Below are positions 51,455 to 60,589 of a stretch of 64,000 bases of DNA, one piece after another; the first letter of the stretch is position 1, and every line of letters begins with the position of its first letter. A program made the position numbers and the translations under genes. Source of the stretch: an uncultured bacterium (lineage in GTDB: Bacteria > Cyanobacteriota > Vampirovibrionia > Gastranaerophilales > Gastranaerophilaceae); NCBI GenBank assembly GCA_949286705.1, contig CASEDF010000001.1, forward strand, positions 186,001 through 250,000, read 5' to 3'. The notes below the pieces were generated by a model, which did not search any database, had not been told where the DNA came from, and was given only the letters and a program-made list of their open reading frames with translations.

Positions 51455-53629
51455 ATGGCAAAAAAATCTAAAAAACGTGTATCCGATAAGGAAATTGCAA
51501 GGCGAAATATTAAAAAGAAGAAGATGGACAGTGATTTTGTCTCAAATTTAAAAATGTTGTGTATAGTCGGTGCGGCATTTGTCCTTGCTGGTTTTGCAGC
51601 TTTGCAGTTATATTTGTCATCCCAGCCTCCGATTAAAAATTTGGAACAGTTTAAGCCGAATATTGTTACCAAATTTTATTCTGAAGACGGCGAAGTTATA
51701 AAAACATTCACGGCATATACATTTTCAAAAATCGAATTAAAAGATGTTCCCGAAGAATTGAAAGAGGCCATAATTGCCACAGAGGATAAAAATTTCTACA
51801 GGCATGGCGGGTATGATATTTTCGGGCTTGCAAGATCAACGGTTCAGAATATTCTTGCGGGTCGTGTTGTTCAGGGCGCAAGTACAATTACCCAGCAGCT
51901 TGCAAGAATTTTGTTTTTGTCTAATGAAAAAACTTTTACAAGAAAGATAAAAGAGCTTGTAATTGCCGCCCGTATTGAAAAAACAATTTCCAAAGACCAG
52001 ATTTTGGAAATGTATTTGAATAATGTTTACTTAGGCTCGGGTGCATACGGCGTTGAAGGTGCCGCAAAGATTTATTTTAACAAACACATAAAAGATTGCA
52101 CCCTGCCGGAATTGGCATTAATTGCAGGTTTGCCGCAGGCTCCGTCTGTTTATTCGCCGTATAACAATCTTGATTTGGCAATCAAAAGACGCAATCAGGT
52201 TTTAACCAGAATGTATAAAATGCGTTATATTACAAAAGACGAGTACGAAAAGGCAAAAGAGGCAAAAGTTGTCTTAAACGACATGCCGCAATTTTATACA
52301 ACAAATAAGGCGCCGTATTTTTGTGATTACGTGATGAATGAATTGCAAAAACTCGGATTTGATGAAACAGAAATTATCCATGGCGGTTATAAAATTATTA
52401 CAACAATTGATTCAAAAGCCCAGAATGCGGCGAATGAAGCTGTTGTAAGAGATTTGAAAAACTGGGGCTTATCAGGTGACGCAAAACAAGCGGCTGTATT
52501 TTCGTTCAACCCGACAAACGGAAAAATATTAGTTTATGTTGGCGGAAAAGATTATACAAAGAGCCAGTATGATAGGGTTACTCAGGCCGTAAGACCTCCG
52601 GGGTCAGCATTTAAGCCTTTTGTATACGCAGCTGCATTGGAAAAAGGTATAAGCCCGAATGATTTTATTGATGACATGCCTATAACAATCGGCGGCTGGT
52701 CACCGAGAAATTATGGAAATAAATACCGAGGCAGAATTCCTGTTTATAGCGCCTTGATGGTTTCGTCAAACGTTTGCGCCGCAAGAGTAATTCAGGAAGT
52801 CGGTGTGCGTTCTGTTATTCAAATTGCAAGAGTTCTGGGAATTGAAACACCTTTGGAATACGATTATACAATTGCACTCGGGTCAAACGGCGTTAAATTA
52901 TTTGAATTTACCAGAGCATACGGCGCGTTTGCAAACGGCGGATATGTTGTTCAGCCTTATGGTATAGAAAGAGTCGAAACCTCACGCGGCAAGGTCGTTT
53001 ATGAAGCTTCAAAAACAAAAATTACGCATCAATTGAGCTTGAGGACTGCTGCAGAGATGACTGCAATGCTTAGAACTGTAATTACAAACGGTACGGGCGC
53101 TGCTGCAAACATCGGAAAACCAGCTGCAGGTAAAACAGGAACAACAGACGATAATAAGGACGCTTATTTTGTAGGCTATACTCCGAATATTGTAACAGGT
53201 GTCTGGGTCGGAAGTGACGACAATACTGTTATGAGTAAATCTATTCAAGGCGGTACTGTTCCTGCAATTATTTGGAAAGATGTAATGAAGGTTGCGACGG
53301 AACCTTACGGTAAACTGGATTTTAATTATCCTGAAGTCGTGCTTGAACCGTTTAAATTAAATACGGCAAATATAAAAATTATAAAACAAGGTGAAGAACA
53401 AGAAGAACAGCAAGCGGATGAGAATGCTGCCGAGGACTCCGTAAATGGTGAAAAGAAACTATTAAATCCGAAAGATGTTATAAATAGTGTAAAATCAAGT
53501 ATCGGAGTGCAGCCGTCCCAGAATCTTCCGGCACCCACACCGCAATCGGTAAAACCTGTTCAGCAGCCCGTTCAGAGTTCTGCGCCGTCACCTATACCTA
53601 TGGCAGTTCCGGAGAGTTTACGCCAATGA
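51455..53629 (+). CDS. mrcA: Class A penicillin-binding protein 1A
   Basis: The protein has 724 residues: a short cytoplasmic Lys-rich start, one membrane helix (about 33-53) and a GT51 glycosyltransferase with ATEDKNFYRHGGYDIFGLAR and GASTITQQLARILF. The transpeptidase has PPGSAFKPFVYAAAL (Ser-x-x-Lys), VSSNVCAAR (SxN) and GKTGTTDDNKDAYFVG (KTG). The final 70 residues are Gln/Glu/Pro rich and probably disordered. It builds and crosslinks peptidoglycan. Its last four bases overlap the next ATG. Confidence 0.96.
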   Translation: MAKKSKKRVSDKEIARRNIKKKKMDSDFVSNLKMLCIVGAAFVLAGFAALQLYLSSQPPIKNLEQFKPNIVTKFYSEDGEVIKTFTAYTFSKIELKDVPEELKEAIIATEDKNFYRHGGYDIFGLARSTVQNILAGRVVQGASTITQQLARILFLSNEKTFTRKIKELVIAARIEKTISKDQILEMYLNNVYLGSGAYGVEGAAKIYFNKHIKDCTLPELALIAGLPQAPSVYSPYNNLDLAIKRRNQVLTRMYKMRYITKDEYEKAKEAKVVLNDMPQFYTTNKAPYFCDYVMNELQKLGFDETEIIHGGYKIITTIDSKAQNAANEAVVRDLKNWGLSGDAKQAAVFSFNPTNGKILVYVGGKDYTKSQYDRVTQAVRPPGSAFKPFVYAAALEKGISPNDFIDDMPITIGGWSPRNYGNKYRGRIPVYSALMVSSNVCAARVIQEVGVRSVIQIARVLGIETPLEYDYTIALGSNGVKLFEFTRAYGAFANGGYVVQPYGIERVETSRGKVVYEASKTKITHQLSLRTAAEMTAMLRTVITNGTGAAANIGKPAAGKTGTTDDNKDAYFVGYTPNIVTGVWVGSDDNTVMSKSIQGGTVPAIIWKDVMKVATEPYGKLDFNYPEVVLEPFKLNTANIKIIKQGEEQEEQQADENAAEDSVNGEKKLLNPKDVINSVKSSIGVQPSQNLPAPTPQSVKPVQQPVQSSAPSPIPMAVPESLRQ

Positions 53630-54249
53630 CAAAGCATGTTGGTGTTGATGAATCAGGAAAAGGAGATTTTTTCGGACCCCTTTGCATAGCGGGTGTACTC
53701 GTTGATGAAAAGTCCGAAAAGCTTTTTGCTGATTTGGGCATAAAAGACAGCAAAAAGATTTCCGACAAAAAAATTCTTGAGTTTGAAAAAACAATCCGTG
53801 CAAATGCCGTGCATTCGGTGGTAGCGATTTCAAACGGGCGGTATAATGAGCTTTATGCAAATATAAAGAATTTGAACAGACTTCTTGCCTGGGGGCATGC
53901 AAGGGTTATTGAAAACATTTGTGAAAATAACGCATGTGATTACGTATTGTCGGACAAATTCGGAAATGAAAGCCTTATAAAATCAGCTTTGATGAAATAC
54001 GGCAGAAACATTGAATTGAGGCAGATGGTCAGAGCGGAAAGCGATATAGCGGTTGCGGCGGCATCTGTTCTTGCCCGCGCAACTTATGTCCGCAAAATGG
54101 CTGAGATGGAAAAGACATACGGCATAATTTTTCCTAAAGGTTGTGCATCTCAGGTTAAGGATGCTGCAAGGGAATTTATTTCCAAATACGGAAAAGACAG
54201 GCTAAAAGAAGTATGCAAAACCCATTTCAAGACTTTTAACGAAGTGTGA
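53626..54249 (+). CDS. rnhC: Ribonuclease HIII, catalytic domain only
   Basis: The 207-residue protein begins with VGVDESGKGDFFGPL, the motif of RNase HIII (HII has DEAGRG). The other acidic residues are in IKDSKKISDKK, VLSDKFGN and ESDIAVAAASVLAR. The TBP-like N-terminal domain of about 80-90 residues found in most RNase HIII enzymes is missing. It removes RNA from RNA/DNA hybrids. It is coupled to the PBP1A gene by an ATGA overlap. Confidence 0.88.
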   Translation: MTKHVGVDESGKGDFFGPLCIAGVLVDEKSEKLFADLGIKDSKKISDKKILEFEKTIRANAVHSVVAISNGRYNELYANIKNLNRLLAWGHARVIENICENNACDYVLSDKFGNESLIKSALMKYGRNIELRQMVRAESDIAVAAASVLARATYVRKMAEMEKTYGIIFPKGCASQVKDAAREFISKYGKDRLKEVCKTHFKTFNEV

Positions 54250-54419
54250 GTATCGTTCGCGGTCAACCCCTATTGGTGAGGTGTAGGAGGACAATAATAA
54301 GATCCTGAATGCGGGATGACAAAAATGTGAGCGAAGCTCAAAGAAAAAACTTATTCCCTTATTAACTTTTTCAGCCCAACGGGAAAATGGCGGGATTCTA
54401 ACCTACAGTCTACTTAGTA

Positions 54420-55526
54420 TTATCCGTCAATATGGCTTGTAACACCGATTGATTTATTGTTATCGATTTCTATTGTATGGCGGATTACGGTGTGTGCCAT
54501 CAAGAGCATAAACGGATTGATTTCGGTCGTCTGTGACATGTTAATTTTGGCTTTTGCAATTTCTTCTTCGGCTTTTTCCTCTTTTTCGGAAAAAGTTATG
54601 ACGGAATTCATTGAGTAATGCTTTTCATCGCCTTGAATTCTGATTAAAAGTTCATCTTTAGGGAATTCTTTTGAGCATTCAATTGACACGTGAACCGAAT
54701 TTGATGTTTCCAGAACAAGGGTTGCAACAACAGTGCCGTAATTTACGGTGGAAATAGTGATTGTTAGTATGCTGTCGCTTTCTTCGGTGTCTTCTGATGT
54801 TTCAATATCAAGATCAAATCCGACGCCTTCTTCAAGCGGAAGCCACGGCAGGTACAAAAGCAGCAAGACTTTTAAGGTCTGTGCCGGATCATTTTGTGCG
54901 GCGGCTGCCATACTGTTGTTTATAAGCCTTGCCATTTCTTTAATCTGGCTTAAATCAGTAATCCCTTGTTTTGATGCCGCAGTCATCGCGGTAATCAATT
55001 TTGTGACGGCTTCTTTTCCGTTTGCCTGAATCATCCGGGCTATTTGGGACAAGTCTATCATTCCGTTTGGTGAAAGTGTCAGATTTTTTATGGAGGATTG
55101 CAGCTGGGTAGCCAATTGAGTTTGAATAATAGTTTGAATTTGTCCCGGTGTCGTAAGCCCTTGAAGCTGGGCAAGAATTTGAGCCTGCATTTGGGAAAGA
55201 GCATTTTTTTGCGCAGCAATTTGCTGTGAAAACATTTGATTAAACTGCAATTGAGTCATCCCTTTTTGCAGCATATAGATAAATTCATTCAAATTTTTTG
55301 GAAGCTGCATGACCTCTTTTGCGTAAACTGCCATATCCATACTTTGCAATGTGTTCATTTGAAGATTTGCGGCAGTTGATGAGGTTGTCTGTGCCGTGAC
55401 ATTTTGACTGACATTTTGCGCAAAACTTTCTGCAGCAGCCTGTGAATTTACAGGCGTTTGACGGTTTACAAACATTTGTGTGTTTGTAAATTTCATCAGC
55501 ATCCGTCCTAAATCAAAGTTATTCAT
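54420..55526 (-). CDS. FliK-like C-terminal domain protein
   Basis: The 368 residues start with a Gln/Ala/Thr-rich low-complexity part (SQNVTAQTTSSTAANLQM; AQILAQLQGLTTPGQIQT), which resembles hook-length-control proteins. The region 225-310 resembles the Flg_hook domain: LLLYLPWLPLEEGVGFDLDI, LTITISTVNYGTVVATLVL, SVHVSIECSKEF. No other flagellar genes are in the window, so the assignment is tentative; it could be an unrelated secreted substrate. Confidence 0.55.
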   Translation of the reverse strand: MNNFDLGRMLMKFTNTQMFVNRQTPVNSQAAAESFAQNVSQNVTAQTTSSTAANLQMNTLQSMDMAVYAKEVMQLPKNLNEFIYMLQKGMTQLQFNQMFSQQIAAQKNALSQMQAQILAQLQGLTTPGQIQTIIQTQLATQLQSSIKNLTLSPNGMIDLSQIARMIQANGKEAVTKLITAMTAASKQGITDLSQIKEMARLINNSMAAAAQNDPAQTLKVLLLLYLPWLPLEEGVGFDLDIETSEDTEESDSILTITISTVNYGTVVATLVLETSNSVHVSIECSKEFPKDELLIRIQGDEKHYSMNSVITFSEKEEKAEEEIAKAKINMSQTTEINPFMLLMAHTVIRHTIEIDNNKSIGVTSHIDG

Positions 55527-55558
55527 ACACCTATTTTAAATGATTTTTTACAAAAAGT

Positions 55559-56542
55559 CTATCTTTTGACAGGCAGATAAGACTGCGGATAGCTGTAATC
55601 TTCTTTAAATCCGAGGTGTCTGTACATTTTGAGTGCCTGGAAATTATTTGTTTCAGTGCAGGTGTTAATTTCTGTTATATGTCTTTCGGCATTTTCTACC
55701 CAGCTTATTATTTTATCCATTGAATATTTAAGCATCATTTTTGACAAACCTCTGCCCTGATGTTCTTTTTTAATACCCACAATCGGGATATTTACAATTT
55801 GTCCGCCTGTCAGGTTCATAAAGCAAAATCCTACAGGATTGTTGTCACACATCAAAATGCTGGAGGCTTCCGGCAAAAATTCGGCGTAAACATTTTTTGT
55901 AATTTTATTCAAAATATCATAAGTGCCGTCAAGTGTCTGAAATCTCGGGTCAAAAAGCGCATCCGCACTGGTTTCAAAAGCCTCTTGAACTATATGTATT
56001 GCCTCATCAAAATATTTTTCATCCCACGGAATTACGCTGTAGCAGCTCGGTAAATTTCTTAGTTGTGTCATTTTTAAAATTTCGCGGGAATTTGTTCCGC
56101 TCATTAAAAATCGTAAAACAGCTATACCTACAAATTTAAATCCGAAACGGGCAATTTCTCCGATTAAAGTTTTTTGCGCCCCGAGCATTGGATAACATAC
56201 AACTTTATCTTTACGTTCTTTTTTGGTTTGGTTTAAAAATTCTTCAATCAAATATTTGCTTCTGACTAAAAAATTTTCCATATTAAGTGCGTGAATTATA
56301 TTAAGCTCGACAGCTTCCGAAATCATTGTAGTGTAAACCAAAAATGCCGTAGGAATACTGTCTTCCAATAATATAATGCATTTTATAAGGTCTTTTTTTA
56401 CGGAATCTATAAAATCATCAAAAGACAAGGGTTCCAATTCAAAGTTATAATCTGTAGTTGCTCGTGTTCTGAAATCTTCGTAAACCGGTTCCAACCCTTT
56501 GTAATCTTCTTCTGATAACAGTTTTGCTCTATATTCCGTCAT
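55559..56542 (-). CDS. GNAT-family N-acetyltransferase
   Basis: The 327 residues seem to hold two GNAT-like folds. The C-terminal one is better kept: VNIPIVGIKKEHQGRGLSKM has the acetyl-CoA loop (Q-G-R-G-L), followed by TCTETNNFQALKMYRHLGF, the usual final strand-helix. The N-terminal half is diverged. The substrate is unknown. It lies 9 bases downstream of ribBA on the same strand, so it may belong to the riboflavin operon. Confidence 0.82.
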   Translation of the reverse strand: MTEYRAKLLSEEDYKGLEPVYEDFRTRATTDYNFELEPLSFDDFIDSVKKDLIKCIILLEDSIPTAFLVYTTMISEAVELNIIHALNMENFLVRSKYLIEEFLNQTKKERKDKVVCYPMLGAQKTLIGEIARFGFKFVGIAVLRFLMSGTNSREILKMTQLRNLPSCYSVIPWDEKYFDEAIHIVQEAFETSADALFDPRFQTLDGTYDILNKITKNVYAEFLPEASSILMCDNNPVGFCFMNLTGGQIVNIPIVGIKKEHQGRGLSKMMLKYSMDKIISWVENAERHITEINTCTETNNFQALKMYRHLGFKEDYSYPQSYLPVKR

Positions 56543-56551
56543 AACCTGTCC

Positions 56552-57760
56552 TTAAAGCATATGATGCATTTTATCTTTTTTGGTTTCCATATATCTTTTA
56601 TTATACTTGTTAATTTCCGGTGTCAATTTTATTATTTCATTGACATTAAGTCCATAGCCCTTGAGAGCTATAATTTTTTTTGGATTATTCGTAATCAAAT
56701 TAAATGTTGTAAACCCTAAATCCAGAATAATCTGTGCTCCGTCACCGTAATTTCGCAAATCAGATTTAAACCCGAGTGAATGATTTGCTTCAACGGTATC
56801 CTGACCGCATTCCTGAAGTTTATAGGCTTTGATTTTATTCACAAGCCCGATACCTCTTCCTTCATGACCTCGCATATAGATTACGGCGCCTTTGCCGTAG
56901 TCGTTAATATAGCTCATTGCACCATGAAGCTGCGAATTACAGTCACATTTAAGGCTGTGGAAAATGTCGCCGGTTAAGCATTCGCTGTGAACTCTTATTG
57001 CAGGGATTTTGTCGCTGCCGTCATCTTTAACAAGTGCTGCATATTCCATACCGGTGAGACTATTCTTGTATCCGTAAATCATAAATTCACCGTATTGTGT
57101 CGGCAAAAATGCTTCCGCCTCGCGGGTTACTATTCTTTCGGTTTTAAGTCTATATGCAATAAGTTCCGCAACAGAAATAAATTTTATACCGTGTTTATCG
57201 GCGAATTTTCTCAAATCATCGCGGCGCATCATATGACCGTCAGAATTCATAATTTCGCACATAGGACCTGCCGGAATATGTCCGCATAATTTTGCAAGAT
57301 CCACAACCGCCTCTGTGTGTCCGGTTCTTTGTAAAACTCCGCAAGGTTTTGCAACACACGGGAAAAGATGCCCGGGGCGTCTTAAATCAGACGGCACTGC
57401 ATCCGGTGCTATGGCAACTTCTATTGTCTTTGCCCTGTCAAATGCTGAAATCCCCGTTGTAACTCCGTATTTTTCAGAAGCATCAATGCTTACCGTAAAA
57501 GCTGTTTTCATACCTTCTGTATTTTGCTCAACCATTTGCGGCAAATCTAATTTTTCAGCAATTTCAGGTGAAATTGCAAGACAAATAAGCCCCTTTGCCT
57601 CGTTTGCCATAAAATTTATAATCTCGGGCGTTACCATTTGTCCCGAACAAATCAGATCACCTTCATTTTCGCGATCTTCATCATCCGCAACAATTAGCAT
57701 TTTGCCCGCTTTGAAATCTTTTATTGCATCTTCTATGCTGTCAAATCTGAATTCGTCCAT
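56552..57760 (-). CDS. ribBA: Bifunctional DHBP synthase / GTP cyclohydrolase II
   Basis: The 402-residue fusion carries both entry reactions of riboflavin synthesis. Residues 1-200 are RibB: DDEDRENEGDLI, SAFDRAKTIEVAIA, GHLFPC. Residues 210-390 are RibA: the zinc site HSECLTGDIFHSLKCDCNSQ, then MRGHEGRGIGLVNK and the product-side NHSLGF. Lengths are normal. It starts one base after the ribE stop. Confidence 0.96.
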   Translation of the reverse strand: MDEFRFDSIEDAIKDFKAGKMLIVADDEDRENEGDLICSGQMVTPEIINFMANEAKGLICLAISPEIAEKLDLPQMVEQNTEGMKTAFTVSIDASEKYGVTTGISAFDRAKTIEVAIAPDAVPSDLRRPGHLFPCVAKPCGVLQRTGHTEAVVDLAKLCGHIPAGPMCEIMNSDGHMMRRDDLRKFADKHGIKFISVAELIAYRLKTERIVTREAEAFLPTQYGEFMIYGYKNSLTGMEYAALVKDDGSDKIPAIRVHSECLTGDIFHSLKCDCNSQLHGAMSYINDYGKGAVIYMRGHEGRGIGLVNKIKAYKLQECGQDTVEANHSLGFKSDLRNYGDGAQIILDLGFTTFNLITNNPKKIIALKGYGLNVNEIIKLTPEINKYNKRYMETKKDKMHHML

Positions 57761-57761
57761 A

Positions 57762-58355
57762 TTACATAAATCCGTTTTCTATTAAGAAATTTTCATCAAT
57801 TTTATTATGCTCCGTTGATAAAAATTTTTCAACATACCGTCCTAAAATGTCTGTTTCAATATTTACAAGATCGCCGGAGTGTAAATTTTTTAAATTTGTA
57901 TTTTCAAGTGTATGCGGGATTATTGCGACCGAAAAAATATTCCCGTCGAGTTTTGAAACCGTCAGGCTGACGCCGTTTACGGTGATAGAACCTTTATAGA
58001 CAATGTATTTGCTGTCCGGAACTTCAAACGTCATATTGCCCAGATATTTTGCTGTCATGTCAACATGCCCCTGAACAATATGTCCGCCCATACGTGTTGA
58101 AGGTGTCAGGGCGCGTTCAAGATTAACCGAGTCGCCTGATTTGAGAGTTTTGAAATTAGTTATTTTAAAGGTTTCATCACTTACATCAGCCGAAAAAGTA
58201 TTTGAAGTCAGTCCCGCAACCGTCTGGCAGCAGCCGTTAATTGCAATGCTGTCGCCGATTTTTGTACCTTCAAGAACCTTTCTGCATTCTACGGTAATTA
58301 CAGATCCCGTTATACTTTTTAATATCCCTGTTTCTTCTACTATACCTGTGAACAT
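57762..58355 (-). CDS. ribE: Riboflavin synthase alpha chain
   Basis: The 197 residues hold two lumazine-binding barrels. The first opens MFTGIVEETGILKSI and holds CCQTVAGLTSNTF. The second opens GGHIVQGHVDMTAKYLG and holds VNGVSLTVSKLDG. It converts two dimethyl-ribityllumazines to riboflavin. It is the first gene of ribE-ribBA. RibD and RibH are not in the window. No FMN riboswitch fits in the 104-base upstream gap. Confidence 0.95.
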   Translation of the reverse strand: MFTGIVEETGILKSITGSVITVECRKVLEGTKIGDSIAINGCCQTVAGLTSNTFSADVSDETFKITNFKTLKSGDSVNLERALTPSTRMGGHIVQGHVDMTAKYLGNMTFEVPDSKYIVYKGSITVNGVSLTVSKLDGNIFSVAIIPHTLENTNLKNLHSGDLVNIETDILGRYVEKFLSTEHNKIDENFLIENGFM

Positions 58356-58459
58356 ATTTTTATTGTAACATAAATTTCCGCTAATCCGATAAAATTGAAT
58401 ATTTTTTATGTTTAAAGTAGAATTTTGATGTAAATGTTACAAAAAAAGGAGAGAATATT

Positions 58460-59254
58460 ATGTCAAGAAAACCAATTATTGCAGGAAACTGGAAAATGAA
58501 TCTGCTTCAATCCGAAGCCAAAGAACTTTTTGAAGGCATTAAATCTTTTGTAAAAGATTATACAGCACCTCAATTGCCGACAATTGTAATTGCGCCGACA
58601 TTTACATCTTTGTGCGCTGTAAGTTCAGTAGGCTGTGACTGCGGTTGCGGCGGAAATAAAATTTCCGTTGCCGCTCAAAACTGCCACTGGGAAAATTCAG
58701 GCGCTTATACCGGTGAAATTTCTGTTGCAATGGCTAAAGATGCAGGCTGTGATTATATTATTATCGGTCACTCAGAAAGAAGACAATATTTTTCTGAAAC
58801 TGATGAAATGATTAATAAAAAAGCAAAAGCAATTCTTGCAGGCGGTTTGATTCCTATTATCTGCTGCGGCGAAACTCTTGAACAACGTGAAGCAGGTATT
58901 ACCGATGAACATATCGCAACTCAAATCAGAGCTGCTTTATCAGGAATTTCATCAGAAGATGTTGCAAAATCAGTTATCGCATATGAACCTATCTGGGCTA
59001 TCGGTACAGGCAAAACCTGCGATTCAACAGAAGCTAACAGAGTTATTAAAATGATTAGAAATGTTGTAAAAGATGTAGCAGGTTCATCTGCAGCCGATTC
59101 AATCAGAATTCTCTATGGCGGTTCAGTTAAACCTTCAACTATCGAAGAACAAATGTCACAATCCGATATCGACGGTGCTTTGGTAGGCGGCGCTTCATTG
59201 AAAGCTGACAGCTTTAATGAAATTATCGCAAATACTATGAAAGTTGCTGTATAG
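58460..59254 (+). CDS. tpiA: Triose-phosphate isomerase
   Basis: The 264-residue TIM barrel starts PIIAGNWKMN (catalytic Asn and Lys), has IIGHSERRQYF (His electrophile), YEPIWAIGTGKTC (catalytic Glu and phosphate loop) and LYGGSVKP. A Cys-rich insert GCDCGCGGNK at about 54-63 is unusual for the family. AAGGAG precedes the start. Confidence 0.96.
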   Translation: MSRKPIIAGNWKMNLLQSEAKELFEGIKSFVKDYTAPQLPTIVIAPTFTSLCAVSSVGCDCGCGGNKISVAAQNCHWENSGAYTGEISVAMAKDAGCDYIIIGHSERRQYFSETDEMINKKAKAILAGGLIPIICCGETLEQREAGITDEHIATQIRAALSGISSEDVAKSVIAYEPIWAIGTGKTCDSTEANRVIKMIRNVVKDVAGSSAADSIRILYGGSVKPSTIEEQMSQSDIDGALVGGASLKADSFNEIIANTMKVAV

Positions 59255-59266
59255 CTCTTGATTTTT

Positions 59267-59297
59267 AAAAAAGCACCCCGCAAGGGGTGCTTTTTTA
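59267..59297 (+). terminator. Terminator after tpiA
   Basis: The stem AAAAAAGCACCCC-GCAA-GGGGTGCTTTTTT, identical to the one after fabH. Confidence 0.9.
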
Positions 59298-59298
59298 T

Positions 59299-59380
59299 TG
59301 CCAAATGGTAAGAATGTTATGCAATATTAAATAACCCATCAGGTGCAGGGTGCAGCTATAAATATTTGCATGAAAAGTAA
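59299..59380 (+). pseudogene. Relic of a pseudopilin gene
   Basis: The first part (59299 to about 59333) matches the pseudopilin genes at about 45922-45957 and 50353-50388 with few changes. The second (59340-59380) matches their last bases, coding SGAGCSYKYLHEK and stop. The middle is missing and a TAA interrupts the frame at once. The relic joins the terminator directly at a shared TGCCAAA. Confidence 0.8.
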
Positions 59381-59385
59381 TTTGT

Positions 59386-59417
59386 TTGCTGTTTGGACAG
59401 GTTTATCCAAACAGCAA
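59386..59417 (+). terminator. Hairpin after the pseudopilin relic
   Basis: Perfect 12-bp arms TTGCTGTTTGGA/TCCAAACAGCAA with an 8-base loop, then T-rich sequence. It may have been the terminator of the lost pilin gene. Confidence 0.55.
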
Positions 59418-59548
59418 TTCTTGTTCTCTTCCTAAGCAGGTGCGGCATCCAGATTATTGCGAACAAAGAACCTCGCTTATTCTTATTATTTTCTTGTAGT
59501 ATTTTATTTGTAAACCGGTTTATCCGACAATAAATTTTAACATTGAGG

Positions 59549-59576
59549 TTTACATTTGGCGTGTTTGCTGTATAAT
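59549..59576 (+). promoter_or_regulatory. Promoter of fabD
   Basis: TTTACA (59549-59554), 16 bases and TATAAT (59571-59576), about 30 bases before the fabD start. Confidence 0.7.
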
Positions 59577-59606
59577 TATTGTAACGGAAGTGAGAGGGAT
59601 ATGAAT

Positions 59607-60554
59607 ATGGCGAAAAAGATAGCGTTTTTATTTCCTGGACAGGGGTCTCAATCTGTCGGTATGGGAAAAGATTTATATGAAAATTATGAAAGTGCAAAGA
59701 CTGTTTTTGATACTGCTGACAATGTTTTAAACAAAAGCATTTCAACAATTTGTTTTGAAGGACCGGAAGAAGATTTGAAACAAACAGTTAACACTCAGCC
59801 CGCAATTGTTACAATGTCAATTGCCGCAATGAAAGCTTTGACATCTCAAATTGATATCAAGCCGGATTACGTTGCAGGTCACAGTCTGGGTGAATATTGC
59901 GCTATGTATACGGCTGGTGTTATGTCTTTGGAAAATACTTTAAAATCTATCCAAAAAAGAGCTGACCTTATGGGTGCAACAAAAGGCGGAAGCATGGCTG
60001 CTGTTTTGAATGCATCTGAAGAACAGTTGAAAGCCGGTTTGGCTGAAGGTTCAAAAGTCGGCTATGTTGATGTCGCAAACTATAATTCACCTGCGCAGGT
60101 GGTTATTACGGGTGACGAAAATGCTGTTAAAGCCGCAGGCGATTATATGCTTGCAAACGGCGTAAGAAGGGTTGTTCCTCTTGCGGTTTCCGGCGCTTTC
60201 CATTCTAAATTTATGGAAAATGCAGGGCATGAATTTGCATCATTTATTTCAAATGTTGAATTAAATGACGCTTCAATTCCTGTAATTACAAACGTTGATG
60301 CTGAACCTACCGTAAACAGCTCTGATTTTAGTGAAAAAATGCCTAAACAGATTTATTCATCAGTACACTGGACACAAACTATTGAAAAAATGGTGTCTGA
60401 TGGTGTTGAAATTTTTATAGAAATCGGACCGGGCAAGGTTCTTGCAGGTTTGAACAAAAAAATCGCACCTGATGCGGTTGTATATAATGTTTATGACAAA
60501 GCATCTCTGGATGCAACGGTTTCTGCCCTTAGTGAAATGATGGCAGGTGTATAG
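59607..60554 (+). CDS. fabD: Malonyl-CoA:ACP transacylase
   Basis: The ATG at 59607 lies eight bases after GAGAGGG; an ATG two codons earlier (59601) is too close to it. The protein has 315 residues. FLFPGQGSQSVGMG opens the family. The nucleophile is in VAGHSLGEYCAM and the His in SGAFHSKFM. FabD loads malonate onto ACP. It is the first gene of fabD-fabG-(TA)-acpP-fabF. Confidence 0.96.
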   Translation: MAKKIAFLFPGQGSQSVGMGKDLYENYESAKTVFDTADNVLNKSISTICFEGPEEDLKQTVNTQPAIVTMSIAAMKALTSQIDIKPDYVAGHSLGEYCAMYTAGVMSLENTLKSIQKRADLMGATKGGSMAAVLNASEEQLKAGLAEGSKVGYVDVANYNSPAQVVITGDENAVKAAGDYMLANGVRRVVPLAVSGAFHSKFMENAGHEFASFISNVELNDASIPVITNVDAEPTVNSSDFSEKMPKQIYSSVHWTQTIEKMVSDGVEIFIEIGPGKVLAGLNKKIAPDAVVYNVYDKASLDATVSALSEMMAGV

Positions 60555-60589
60555 GATTGGGGTTTCCCCCGTAAATAAGGAGAAAAACA

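Noticed and set aside
58356-58459. FMN riboswitch before ribE
   Set aside because: The gap is only 104 bases, AT rich, and lacks the conserved RFN helices.
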